From Planctomycetota bacterium (GTDB lineage: Bacteria; Planctomycetota; UBA1135; GCA-002686595), in NCBI GenBank assembly GCA_027083445.1, contig JALWOP010000361.1:1-45790 (forward strand): a stretch of DNA of 45,790 nt, written 5' to 3'. Made by a program: the position numbers and the translations under genes. How positions within the stretch are numbered: position 1 is the first letter of the stretch; each line of letters begins with the position of its first letter. This document shows, in pieces, positions 23,272 through 31,716 of this stretch. The notes under the pieces are model-generated. The model was not told where the DNA came from. It was given only the letters and a program-made list of their open reading frames with translations, and did no database searches.

Positions 23272-25989
23272 TCAGTACTGATCGTTGATGTCCATATCCT
23301 CGCCGGTGTCGTCCCAGACGTTGCCGTAGACCTCGAGGTTTTGGACATTGCCGAAGACCCGCAGGACACCGTACTTGTAGTCGCGGCCGAAGCGGTTGTT
23401 GATCAGCTTGCAGTTGACCGTCTTGTTGCCCTGCTGGGGTTCGGCCTCGAAGTAGACCGTGTAGTTGCCGCCGTTGAGCCAGTTGCCCTCCATCACCAGG
23501 TTGGAGATGTCGCTCACCTCGGCCTGGTTGATGGAGGCGGCGTTCGACTTGTAGGGCCCGCCGACATTCTTGGGCATGTCGAAGAAGTTCCCGCGCAGGG
23601 TGATGTTGCTTCCCGAACGGGTTTGGTTGCCGTCCGCATGGGCACCGGGGGCCATGCCGAGGTTGTGGATCCAACAGGCCTCCACCAGGTTGTCGCCGCG
23701 GCATTTCAGGCCGTCTGCACCCATCTCGTGGATCTCGAGGCGGCGGGCGGTGAAGCCCTGGCCGTAGATGCCGGCTGCGGCGCATTCGCGCAGCTCACCA
23801 TCCTCGATCAGGGTTCCCTGGTAGCCGTAGTCGCAGCGAATCCCGTAGGCAGCGCCGTTGCCGTTCACCACGAAGTTGCGGATGGTGACGTTGTCGGCTT
23901 TGACGTAGATCGTGCCGTTCACGTACTTGTTCTCGACGATCGCGCCGTTCTGCGTGATGACGATGCTGCCGCTGGAGACGAGGTTGTCCGGATCCGTCGG
24001 GCCGGTGTTGTCCGGTCCGGGCTTGTCGCCGTTCCAGCCGCCGCCTTCCTGCTGGATGGTCAGGCGCACCTCGCGCTCGGTGTCGCCCAGGGAGTTGGTC
24101 TCGTTGGTGAAACTCACCGTGCCCACGTAGAGTCCCGGCGTGAAAGCTCGCACCAGGTCGGGGTCGATCGTCACCGTGCAGGGTTGAGCGCCGTTCGGAT
24201 CGAGTACGCCGCCGCTGGTCGAGACCTGGATCCAGGGCTCGGAGACCGACGTGCTCCAGACCACGGTTTCCGGGCCGGGGTTCGAGACCGTATAGACCCC
24301 TTCTTCACCCTCGAAGGTGGAGCCGACCTCGCCGGTCAGAGTGAAGGGAGCTGACGGATCGACCTCCAGGTGTCCCGCCTCCAGGTCGCCGGGACCCGCC
24401 TCGTAGTTCTGGGTCACCTCATCGCCACTCAGGGCTCGGTCGTAGACGGCGACCAGGTGGAAGTCGCCCAACCAGGGGCGCCAGGCATCCGTCTCGTTGG
24501 CCAGGGCCAGTCGGTGGCTGCCGTCCCAGTTGTTGAAGCTGCCCCCGACATCCCCCTCGGAGATCAGCACGCCGTCGACGTAGAACTTGGCGATACCGAC
24601 CGAGTTGCGGGTATAGACCACATGCTGGAGGCATGTGCGGGCCACCCCGGCGGGGGTGCTGACCAGGGGCATGCCGTCCTCATCCGTCGTGGTGGAGCGC
24701 AGGCGGACGTTGTAGGTATCCGAGGGCTGGCCACCCCAAAGGCCCTGCCCGAGGGTCGCGTTGCGGGAGTAGGCGCCGTCCGAGACCGTCGCAATCCTCG
24801 CGGGGCCGTCTTGGGTCGTGTTCTGGGGCGTGATCCAGGCTTCCAGCGTGATTTCCCGCGAGGCCTTGCAGGCGTCGATGATCTTGGTCGCCGGACCTCC
24901 GGTCATCAACCGCGTGGCCTTGTTGACGCGCAGCACGCCGGGTTGCCACTGGACGTTCTCGGGATCCTCGATCAACAGGTCGTGCTTGGGCTCCACGCCG
25001 GAGCGGTCGCGCACGACCGTGCCGGGATCTTCAAAGTCGTAGAGCACGAGGATTCCCTCCTCGACCCGACCCCCGTTCGATTCGCTGCCGTTCAGGGTGA
25101 GTTCGATCGAGCGCTCGAGGGTCTCCTCGTGGCTCCCGCTGACCGCGGAGAACTCGGCAAGCGCGGGATAGGTCCCCTCTCCGAGATAGGTCGTCACGCT
25201 GGGGTCGACCGTGATCTCCACCTGCTCGGTCGCTCCGGGGTTCAGGGAGCCTCTCCACTTGTCGGGGAGGGTGAGCCACGTCTGATCGACGGAGAGTTCC
25301 CACTGCAGGGCTTCGCTGCCCGTGTTCGAGAGGGAGTAGGAGACGACCTCCTGGTCGAGGTCACCCCCGACCTGCCCCGTGATCTCCTGGGTCTCTTCAG
25401 GGGTCACCCAGAGGCCGGAACCGGCGGAGTTCTCATAGACCTGCAGGAGGAAGGGCAGGTAGATCGTGAAGTTCTTGTCGCTCGAACCCGCATCCTGGAA
25501 GACGATGTCCGCCGGATACTCATCCACCGGGAGTTGCTCCGCAACGGTCGAGTCCATGGTCGCCGTGACTCGGGTCGAGGCACCCGGGCCCAAGAGGCCC
25601 CCGTCCTGGGAGAAGATCAGCCAGGGAACCGAAGCGTCCACCCGCCAGAGGATCGTCCGCGTGGGTGAGTTGTTGATCACCGTGTAGGTCCGCGAGCCCT
25701 CCGGGAAGGGTCCTCCCTCGGGTCCCCGTACGATGAAGGGCGAGGTGTCGCCCCCGACCGAGAAGCCGACGACGTCCCCTGAGTCCTGGATGCTGGACGA
25801 CGTCGACCCCGACGTTCCGACCGAGGCGGGCGCACAGGCGCCCAGTAGCATCGGGAGCAGCAGCATCGGGAGCACCAGGAGCATGGGTGCCGGGAGCATG
25901 GGTGCCGGGAGGAGGGCCATGGCTGCGAGCTTGGCACCTACGTAGGAGCGAGTGGTGGGCTTGCGCTGCCCTTTGTCTTGGATCGTCAT
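23272..25989 (-). CDS. Lipoprotein with BACON-like domains, LamG-like domain and right-handed beta-helix
   Basis: This 905-residue protein starts with a long hydrophobic, Pro-Met-rich signal ending in a lipobox (MLLGAC). Three BACON-like Ig-type domains contain VPWLIFSQDGGLLGPGAS, QTWLTLPDKWRGSLNPGA and EPWIQVSTSGGVLDPNGA. Between the second and third is a LamG/concanavalin-like domain (about 310-550). The C-terminal part (about 680-905) is a right-handed parallel beta-helix with short recurrent turns (NVTIRNFVVNGNG, NITLRGNFFD, NLVMEGNWLNGGN). Beta-helices often bind or cleave polysaccharides, but no lyase catalytic residues can be named. Its position inside the polysaccharide cluster suggests it handles the polymer at the surface. 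AGAGGGG just upstream of ATG 25989 is a good ribosome binding site. Confidence 0.83.
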   Translation of the reverse strand: MTIQDKGQRKPTTRSYVGAKLAAMALLPAPMLPAPMLLVLPMLLLPMLLGACAPASVGTSGSTSSSIQDSGDVVGFSVGGDTSPFIVRGPEGGPFPEGSRTYTVINNSPTRTILWRVDASVPWLIFSQDGGLLGPGASTRVTATMDSTVAEQLPVDEYPADIVFQDAGSSDKNFTIYLPFLLQVYENSAGSGLWVTPEETQEITGQVGGDLDQEVVSYSLSNTGSEALQWELSVDQTWLTLPDKWRGSLNPGATEQVEITVDPSVTTYLGEGTYPALAEFSAVSGSHEETLERSIELTLNGSESNGGRVEEGILVLYDFEDPGTVVRDRSGVEPKHDLLIEDPENVQWQPGVLRVNKATRLMTGGPATKIIDACKASREITLEAWITPQNTTQDGPARIATVSDGAYSRNATLGQGLWGGQPSDTYNVRLRSTTTDEDGMPLVSTPAGVARTCLQHVVYTRNSVGIAKFYVDGVLISEGDVGGSFNNWDGSHRLALANETDAWRPWLGDFHLVAVYDRALSGDEVTQNYEAGPGDLEAGHLEVDPSAPFTLTGEVGSTFEGEEGVYTVSNPGPETVVWSTSVSEPWIQVSTSGGVLDPNGAQPCTVTIDPDLVRAFTPGLYVGTVSFTNETNSLGDTEREVRLTIQQEGGGWNGDKPGPDNTGPTDPDNLVSSGSIVITQNGAIVENKYVNGTIYVKADNVTIRNFVVNGNGAAYGIRCDYGYQGTLIEDGELRECAAAGIYGQGFTARRLEIHEMGADGLKCRGDNLVEACWIHNLGMAPGAHADGNQTRSGSNITLRGNFFDMPKNVGGPYKSNAASINQAEVSDISNLVMEGNWLNGGNYTVYFEAEPQQGNKTVNCKLINNRFGRDYKYGVLRVFGNVQNLEVYGNVWDDTGEDMDINDQY
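25851..25919. repeat. Short tandem repeats within the lipoprotein signal sequence
   Basis: Near-identical short units (GGGAGCATGGGTGCC and variants based on GGGAGCA) follow one another here. They encode the repeated (L)LPAPM and LLLPM stretch of the signal peptide. Such repeats can change in number by slippage and so alter signal length. Confidence 0.5.
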
Positions 25990-26477
25990 CGATTCCCCTC
26001 TGCGACGATCGGCTCCCGCGGGAGCCGGATGGAGGGAGCCGGGTGGCTCCGGACCGGTTGGTCTTTGTGGTGATGGCGCGGGATGCTAAGGGCGCTTTGT
26101 GTCCGTTTAGGGTATCCCCGGAGGCATTCCTGTCTTTCTTTCACTCCGGACCCCTCGAGCCTCGATTCCTCGTACCGGGCCTGATTTCGGACACGAATCC
26201 ATGGTCTCTTGAGGTAGACAAGGAATTCGCATTCGGATTCGGGCCGCTTCTCCATCGCGCGCGAGGGTTGGGCTACGCCTGATATGCGAATGGATCCGGG
26301 CGATCAATGCGGCCTCAGCGCAAGAGGGGGGGGATTGCCGAAGCGGAGGCCGGAGATCCCAATCCTCCCGCCCACGGGGATCGAGGCCCGAGGGCCGACT
26401 CAAACGCCGCGGAATGCCCCCTGGAGGGGCTCCCGCCGGCTGCGGCTCCAGATCGGCGGACCCCAGATCGGGGGGGT
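25990..26477. other. 488-base intergenic region with leader hairpins
   Basis: No credible gene is present. Next to the lipoprotein start are an 18-bp perfect palindrome at 26010-26027 (CGGCTCCC core) and a hairpin GGAGCC-GGGT-GGCTCC at 26035-26050, both in the probable 5' leader of the minus-strand lipoprotein mRNA. A GCCCC/GGGGC hairpin at 26416-26430 lies 48-62 bases past the stop of the sugar transferase gene and could end its transcript. Base composition around 26080-26280 is less GC-rich, as expected for a promoter region. Confidence 0.45.
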
Positions 26478-27776
26478 CTAGTAGGCTCCGCGCCCGGAGA
26501 GGACCGCACCGACCGTCTTGAAGAGCAGCTTCAGGTCGAAGAGCAGGGAGCGGCGGTCCTGGTACTGGATGTCCATGCGGACCCACTCCTCGAAGCCGAT
26601 CTCGCTTCGGCCACTGACCTGCCAGATGCAGGTCAGACCGCCGGTGACCTCCAGCCGACGGCGCTGCCATGCCTCGTACTTGGCCACCTCGTCGAGGCGC
26701 GGAGGGCGCGGCCCGATGAGGGTCATGTCCCCTCGGAAGACGTTGTAGAGCTGGGGCAGCTCATCCAGGCTCGTGCGCCGCAGCCAGCGGCCGACCCGGG
26801 TGATGCGGGGATCGTCCTTGAGCTTGAAGATCGGTCCCGACTTGTGCTGGTTGAGGGCCAGGACCTCCTTGCGACGCTTCTCCGCGTCGACGTACATCGA
26901 GCGGAACTTGAAGAAGTTGAAGGGCCTGCCTCCCAGACCGGCCCTCTTCTGGACGAAGAAGACGGGCCCGGGGGAGTCGAGCTTGATCAAGATGGCGACC
27001 AGGGCGCAGAGCGGGGCCATCAGGACGAGCGCACTACCCGCGACGAGGATGTCGATCACCCGGCGTGTCCGGGGGAGGGGCTGAACGAAGATCGGGGCCA
27101 AATCGTGGACGGGACGCTGATCCACCGGCCGCCGCACCCGCTCCAGGGTGGGCGCCAGAAGGGTCGTTCCAGCCCGGTTGGAATCAGCCCGGTTGGAATC
27201 AACCCCGTCCGTGACCATGCGCAGCCGGGGCCCCCGCTCACCGCCCATCGGTCCATCGGTTCCGGTCGACTCCCGGGTTCCCGTCGAGTCGTCGCCTCGG
27301 CCCCTATCTCCCTCTCCCGAGGAATCGTCCGAGCCCGTGCGCTTCAGCCGCCGACGCTCTCGTCGACTCTCCCTACGGCCGTCGTGATCCGCCCAGTCCA
27401 GGGGATAGCAGTAGACCTCGCAGTCATAGGCCAGCCCCTCCTCGGCCAAGCGGCTCATCGCGTCATCCGCGAAGGTCCAAGCGCCGTCGGCGTCGGTCTC
27501 GGGCAGCAGAAGGGCGATGCGCCGGCCGTCGAGCTGACCGATCGAATCGTAGACCCGCATGCGCTCCTTGAGCGTCTCGACCATCCGTGAGCAGGCGTTG
27601 CGGCCCTCCTTGGGAAGGAAGACCACCATCGAGAAGACCTGGTCGTTGCGGTCGACCCGGGCGCGTTCCTGTTGGAACACCTGTTCCAACTCGGAGGCGG
27701 AAAGGACGCCTGCAAGGGGGTGACGATTACGGAGCCGCGACCAGAGTGTGCGGCGGCGATTGCCTCGTAGGACCAT
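26478..27776 (-). CDS. Polyprenyl-phosphate sugar transferase with degenerate GGDEF-like N-terminal domain
   Basis: This protein has 432 residues. Residues about 233-432 form a bacterial sugar-transferase domain (PF02397). A membrane helix (about 238-263) is followed by PGPVFFVQKRAGLGGRPF, KFRSM, LRRTSLDELPQLYNVFRGD (about 332-350) and LIGPRPP. This enzyme starts repeat-unit synthesis by moving a sugar-1-phosphate onto undecaprenyl phosphate. Residues about 25-125 resemble a GGDEF domain (VFSMVVFLPKEGRN, then DGRRIALLLPETD), but DGRRI replaces GGDEF, so it should not make c-di-GMP; it might bind a nucleotide or a partner. A charged, low-complexity linker (about 130-205, including DSNRADSNRA) joins the two. 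Confidence 0.87.
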   Translation of the reverse strand: MVLRGNRRRTLWSRLRNRHPLAGVLSASELEQVFQQERARVDRNDQVFSMVVFLPKEGRNACSRMVETLKERMRVYDSIGQLDGRRIALLLPETDADGAWTFADDAMSRLAEEGLAYDCEVYCYPLDWADHDGRRESRRERRRLKRTGSDDSSGEGDRGRGDDSTGTRESTGTDGPMGGERGPRLRMVTDGVDSNRADSNRAGTTLLAPTLERVRRPVDQRPVHDLAPIFVQPLPRTRRVIDILVAGSALVLMAPLCALVAILIKLDSPGPVFFVQKRAGLGGRPFNFFKFRSMYVDAEKRRKEVLALNQHKSGPIFKLKDDPRITRVGRWLRRTSLDELPQLYNVFRGDMTLIGPRPPRLDEVAKYEAWQRRRLEVTGGLTCIWQVSGRSEIGFEEWVRMDIQYQDRRSLLFDLKLLFKTVGAVLSGRGAY

Positions 27777-28105
27777 CGAGGGAGCGGGGGGTGATCAGAG
27801 CTGTCGATCTGGGCAGGGTGCTAGCACTCAGAGACCGGGTCGTTTCAGAATGGCTCTGAGGAAAGGATTGGTGGCCGGACGGGGCCGGACGGGGCCCGGT
27901 TACCGCAGAGCGGCAGGGCCGAGCAGGTACTGTCGAGGCAGGGATTAGGGAATTCGATTGGGAGGGTGGATCCTCCACCCTTATCAACGTCGGAGCAGGG
28001 GGGTTCCGAACAGCTTTCTCGGAGTTCTTTGCCCCCCGGCTGGAGCATCCCCAGCGTAACCCGGGGAGCCCCCTGCTCGAAGGCCCAAATGCCTGGGGAA
28101 AACAG
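27777..28105. other. 329-base intergenic region upstream of the sugar transferase
   Basis: No gene is visible. A 10-bp palindrome GTGCTAGCAC at 27818-27827 lies about 42 bases before the sugar transferase ATG and could be an operator or overlap a promoter. A 10-bp unit, GGCCGGACGG, is tandemly duplicated at 27873-27892. A separate hairpin at 27963-27981 probably ends the GT9 transcript. Confidence 0.4.
27963..27981 (-). terminator. Hairpin downstream of the GT9 gene
   Basis: AGGGTGGA (27963-27970) pairs with TCCACCCT (27974-27981) around a 3-base loop, an 8-bp perfect stem about 125 bases after the GT9 stop. On the plus strand two T's directly follow the stem; no long T-tract exists on either strand. 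Confidence 0.4.
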
Positions 28106-29125
28106 CTAGTAGGGGGGCGGGGGAGTCCCAGATCGAGGTTTTCGGTCGAGGAGGTCGAGCACCGCGCGTTCGACCTCCTCCACCGGGATCGAGTCCATGG
28201 TGGAATCCCCGTTCCCCCCGTGGATCACCCGGTGACCGCAGCCGCCATCCTTCTCCCAGGGACCGGTGCGCCGGGGGTCCGCGGGTCCGAAAAGGGCTAC
28301 GACCGGGCGTTCCTGGGCGGCGGCGAGGTGCATCGGGCCGCTGTCCGCGGAGACGACCAATCTCGCCCTTCCCAGGAGGGCGATCAACTGGTGCAGATCC
28401 GTGCGGCCGACCAGGTCGTGCACCTCCTCTCCGGCCTGCGCTAGAGCGAGACCTCCGGCCTCGCGATCGCCCGGCCCGCCGGCCAGGACCAGGGGCCACC
28501 CCGCAGGCGCCAAGGAGCGGGCCAGGCGGCCGAAGCGCTCGGCGGGCCAGCGATTCTTCGGCTTGGACGCACCGATCGCGAGCACGATCGGGGCCCCGCC
28601 CCACTCCGCGACCCGCGCCTCGGCCCAGGCTTCGGCCCGCGGATCGGGGGGGAAGCGGTGGCGCACGCCTGGATCGGGGATGCCCAGGTGACGCGCGAAC
28701 TCCAGATACTGCTCGACCATGTGCGCATGGGGATCCCCCGCGGGGATGCGTTCGCGATGGAGCAGCCAGGACCCCTCCTTGGAGCGTCCCCGGTCGTAGC
28801 CGAGGCTGCGCGGCGCTCCGCAGAGGCGGGCGAGGAGCGCGCTCTTGGCGATTCGCTGCAGGTCGACCACCAGCTCGTAGCGCTCCGCCCGCAGCTCCCG
28901 CACCAGGGAGGGCAGGGCACGCAGGGACCGCTCGCGCCGCCAGAGGTGAACCCTATCCAGGGCCGGGTGGCCCTCGACCAGGGGCAGGGCGAGGGGATGG
29001 ACCACCCAGCCGATGCGCGTCCGGGGTGCATGCTCGCGCAGGGCCTCGGCGAAGACCAGGGCGTTGGTCACGTCTCCGATGGCGCCCAGGCGCACCACTA
29101 GGACCGACTCGGGCAGGGGAGGCAT
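28106..29125 (-). CDS. Glycosyltransferase family 9 (heptosyltransferase-like)
   Basis: This 339-residue GT-B enzyme starts SVLVVRLGAIGDVTNAL, the GT9 hallmark. It continues with a Rossmann-like N-terminal half (YELVVDLQRIAKSALLARL) and a donor-binding half with VLAIGASKPKNRWPAERF, SADSGPMHLAAA and VALFGPADPRRTGPW. GT9 enzymes classically transfer ADP-heptose to lipid A-core sugars; many others act on other glycans. Length and motif order fit a complete enzyme. ATG 29125 lacks a clear ribosome binding site. It is divergent from the Tm-1-like operon with an 84-base gap and, with a 329-base gap downstream, is probably a single-gene transcript. Confidence 0.88.
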   Translation of the reverse strand: MPPLPESVLVVRLGAIGDVTNALVFAEALREHAPRTRIGWVVHPLALPLVEGHPALDRVHLWRRERSLRALPSLVRELRAERYELVVDLQRIAKSALLARLCGAPRSLGYDRGRSKEGSWLLHRERIPAGDPHAHMVEQYLEFARHLGIPDPGVRHRFPPDPRAEAWAEARVAEWGGAPIVLAIGASKPKNRWPAERFGRLARSLAPAGWPLVLAGGPGDREAGGLALAQAGEEVHDLVGRTDLHQLIALLGRARLVVSADSGPMHLAAAQERPVVALFGPADPRRTGPWEKDGGCGHRVIHGGNGDSTMDSIPVEEVERAVLDLLDRKPRSGTPPPPY

Positions 29126-29209
29126 CGCGCCGAGGGTAGCGCGGCGGGAGCCGGCCGTCCCGAGGGTGCTCCTGGGCTACACTGCTCCCCGCACAGGGGG
29201 CCCTTTGGG

Positions 29210-30421
29210 ATGACTACCACGCAAGCCGCCTACGTCGTCGGTACTTGGGATACCAAGGGCGAGGAACTCGCCTACGCGAGCCGCCTACTCGAGGCGGCCG
29301 GTATTCCAGTCGTCGGCCTCGACCTCTCGACGGGGGCTCCGGCTGGACCCGCGGAGGGCGTGGGCGCCGCCGAGGTCGCCGCCCACCATCCGCGCGGTGC
29401 CCACGCAGTCCTCGATGCCTCGGACCGGGGCGAGGCGGTGAGCGCCATGGCCGAGGCCTTCGCGCGCTGGAGCGCCGCCCACGCCGAGGAGATCGGGGGC
29501 ATGCTCGGTTTGGGGGGCTCGGGGGGGACGGCTCTGATCGCCCCCGGCATGCGTGCCCTGGGCGTGGGGGTGCCCAAGCTGCTCGTCTCGACCGTCGCCT
29601 CGGGGGACGTGTCGGCCTACGTCGGCCCCTGCGACATCGCCATGCTCTACTCGGTGACCGACGTCGCCGGCCTGAACCGCATCTCCCGCAGGGTGATCGG
29701 TAACGCCGCCCACGGCCTGGCCGGGATGATGCAGGGAGCGGGGAACCTCGCCCTCGATGACGATCGTCCGGCCCTGGCCCTCTCCATGTTCGGGGTGACC
29801 ACCCCCTGCGTCACCTACTGCACCGGCGCCCTGAAGGAGCGCTGGGACTGCCTCACCTTCCACGCGACGGGGACCGGCGGACGCTCCCTCGAAAAACTCG
29901 CCGCCTCGGGTCTGGTCGAGGGCATCCTCGACGTCACCTTGACCGAGGTCTGCGATCTCTTCGCGGGGGGGATCATGAGCGCGGGGGAAGAGCGCCTCGA
30001 TGTGCTCGCCGAGCGCGAACTGCCCTGGGTCGGATCGGTGGGTGCCCTCGACATGGTCAACTTCGCCGGCCGCGAGACCGTCCCCGAGCGCTATGCGGAG
30101 CGTCTTCTGCACATCCACAACCCCCAGATCACGCTCATGCGAACCACGCCCCGGGAGAACGCGGCCATGGGGGAGTGGATCGCGGCCAAGCTCAATCGGG
30201 CCCGCGGGCCCCTGCGGCTCTGTCTGCCCGAGGGGGGAGTCTCGGCCCTGGATGCCCCGGGACAGCCCTTCCACGACCCCGAGGCGGACGCGGCTCTCTT
30301 CGACGCCATCGAGGCGAACTTCCGGCAGGACGAGGGGCACCGGCTCCTGCGTTTCCCCCTGCACATCAACGACGAGGCCTTCGCAGCGGCCCTGGTCGAG
30401 AACCTCCTGGAGATCCTCTGA
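29210..30421 (+). CDS. Tm-1-like ATP-binding domain protein (UPF0261)
   Basis: This 403-residue protein begins [19 protein letters not shown], the near-invariant start of UPF0261. It has [20 protein letters not shown] (about 97-116), [18 protein letters not shown] and [20 protein letters not shown] (about 145-164), the family's nucleotide-binding and core segments. The family is named after the N-terminal half of the tomato protein Tm-1, which inhibits tomato mosaic virus replication; that half has a known structure and binds nucleotide. The bacterial role is unknown. The stop overlaps the next start as TGATG, and a third gene follows by ATGA, so all three are translationally coupled. TACACT at 29178-29183 resembles a -10 box but has no clear -35. 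Confidence 0.88.
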   Translation: MTTTQAAYVVGTWDTKGEELAYASRLLEAAGIPVVGLDLSTGAPAGPAEGVGAAEVAAHHPRGAHAVLDASDRGEAVSAMAEAFARWSAAHAEEIGGMLGLGGSGGTALIAPGMRALGVGVPKLLVSTVASGDVSAYVGPCDIAMLYSVTDVAGLNRISRRVIGNAAHGLAGMMQGAGNLALDDDRPALALSMFGVTTPCVTYCTGALKERWDCLTFHATGTGGRSLEKLAASGLVEGILDVTLTEVCDLFAGGIMSAGEERLDVLAERELPWVGSVGALDMVNFAGRETVPERYAERLLHIHNPQITLMRTTPRENAAMGEWIAAKLNRARGPLRLCLPEGGVSALDAPGQPFHDPEADAALFDAIEANFRQDEGHRLLRFPLHINDEAFAAALVENLLEIL

Positions 30422-31266
30422 TGGCTCGATTCTCCCGTTCCGCTCTGCTCGAGAAGTTCCAGGCGATGGCGGCTCGCCGCGAACCGATCATCGGAGGAGG
30501 CGCCGGTACCGGCCTCTCCGCCAAGTGCGAGGAGGCGGGCGGCATCGATTTGATCGTGATCTACAACTCCGGCCGCTATCGCATGGCGGGGCGTGGCTCC
30601 CTCTCCGGCCTGCTCGCCTACGGGAACGCCAACGAGATCGTGGTCGACATGGGCAGGGAGGTGCTGACCGCCGTGAAGCACACCCCGGTCCTGGCCGGTG
30701 TGAACGGGACCGACCCCTTCATGGATCCGGATTACTTCTTGCCCGAACTCGCACGCATGGGGTTCAGCGGCATCCAGAACTTCCCCACGGTGGGGCTGAT
30801 CGACGGGGTTTTCCGCGCCAACCTCGAGGAGACCGGCATGGGCTATCGGGAGGAGGTGGAACTCGTGCGTCGCGCCAGGGAGCTCGACCTCTTCACCACC
30901 CCCTATGTCTTCAGTGCCGAGGACGCCCGGGCCATGACCGAGGCCGGGGCCGATCTCATCGTCTGCCACATGGGGCTCACCACCGGCGGGACGATCGGGG
31001 CCGAGACCGCCAAGGATCTCGATGCTTCGGTCGCCCTGGTCGACGAGTGGTCCCGGGCCGCCCGCGAGGTGCGCGCCGACGTGCTCGTGCTCTGCCACGG
31101 CGGGCCGATCGCCATGCCCGAGGATGCCCAGTACGTGCTGGACCGGGCCGAACACTGTCACGGCTTCTACGGGGCCAGCTCGATGGAGCGTCTGCCCACC
31201 GAGACCGCCCTGACCGAGCAGACCCGCCGCTTCAAGGCCCTCACCTTCAAGGACTCTCCCGCATGA
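30421..31266 (+). CDS. TIM-barrel 'phosphoenolpyruvate hydrolase-like' protein (TIM-br_sig_trns, PF09370)
   Basis: This 281-residue TIM barrel begins [20 protein letters not shown], and [20 protein letters not shown] follows at about 43-62. [34 protein letters not shown] and [18 protein letters not shown] lie along the barrel, and [12 protein letters not shown] closes it. This matches the family annotated as phosphoenolpyruvate hydrolase or TIM-barrel signal transduction protein, which corresponds to the C-terminal half of plant Tm-1. The family resembles the isocitrate lyase/PEP mutase type of barrel by name only; no activity can be asserted here. The start overlaps the Tm-1-like stop by 1 base (TGATG), ruling out longer versions. 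Confidence 0.87.
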   Translation: MARFSRSALLEKFQAMAARREPIIGGGAGTGLSAKCEEAGGIDLIVIYNSGRYRMAGRGSLSGLLAYGNANEIVVDMGREVLTAVKHTPVLAGVNGTDPFMDPDYFLPELARMGFSGIQNFPTVGLIDGVFRANLEETGMGYREEVELVRRARELDLFTTPYVFSAEDARAMTEAGADLIVCHMGLTTGGTIGAETAKDLDASVALVDEWSRAAREVRADVLVLCHGGPIAMPEDAQYVLDRAEHCHGFYGASSMERLPTETALTEQTRRFKALTFKDSPA

Positions 31267-31703
31267 CTCAGGTCTTCACCAGCTCCGTCATCGACGCCCC
31301 CTTGGAGGTCGTCTGGGATCGTATCCGGGACTTCAACGGCCTTCCCACCTGGAACCCGAGCGTCGTCGAGAGTCACATCGAGGAGGGACTTTCCAGCGCC
31401 ACGGTCGGATGCGTGCGCAACTTCACCTTGGCTGACGGCGGCAAGCTGCGCGAGAAGCTCCTGGCCCTCTCCGACAGCCCCTGCTCCTGCACCTACTCGA
31501 TCCTCTCCTCGCCCATGCCGGTCGAGGACTACGTCGCCACCCTGCGCTGCCTCCCGATCACCGACGGGAAGCGCACCTACGTCGAGTGGAGCGCCGAGTT
31601 CCGTTGTCCCGCCGAAGAGGAGGCGGGGCTGGTCGAGGGCATCGGCCAGGGGGTTTTTCAGGCGAGCTTCGATCGCCTGCGGGAGCTCTTGGAGGGGCGC
31701 TGA
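31263..31703 (+). CDS. SRPBCC (START/Bet v1-like) family protein
   Basis: This 146-residue protein has an SRPBCC fold signature: [20 protein letters not shown] at the N-terminus, [19 protein letters not shown] next, a run of beta strands and a long C-terminal helix (about 120-145). This fold surrounds a hydrophobic pocket for a small lipid, polyketide or hormone-like ligand; plant abscisic acid receptors and Bet v1 belong to it. Its ATG overlaps the PF09370 gene's TGA (ATGA), so it is the third member of the coupled operon. It may bind or transform the small molecule handled by its two partners (inference). Its stop lies 13 bases from a convergent gene's stop. Confidence 0.85.
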   Translation: MTQVFTSSVIDAPLEVVWDRIRDFNGLPTWNPSVVESHIEEGLSSATVGCVRNFTLADGGKLREKLLALSDSPCSCTYSILSSPMPVEDYVATLRCLPITDGKRTYVEWSAEFRCPAEEEAGLVEGIGQGVFQASFDRLRELLEGR

Positions 31704-31716
31704 TCCCCGGCGAGGC

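Noticed and set aside
23341-25668. Plus-strand frames opposite the beta-helix lipoprotein
   Set aside because: No recognisable motif, while the opposite strand encodes a signal peptide, BACON-like domains and a beta-helix.
26307-27590. A 427-codon plus-strand frame opposite the sugar transferase
   Set aside because: Low-complexity translation without motifs; the minus strand has the full sugar-transferase signature.
30175-30420. Longer N-terminal extension of the PF09370 gene
   Set aside because: It would lie inside the Tm-1-like gene in another frame; the family's conserved start and the TGATG overlap point to 30421.
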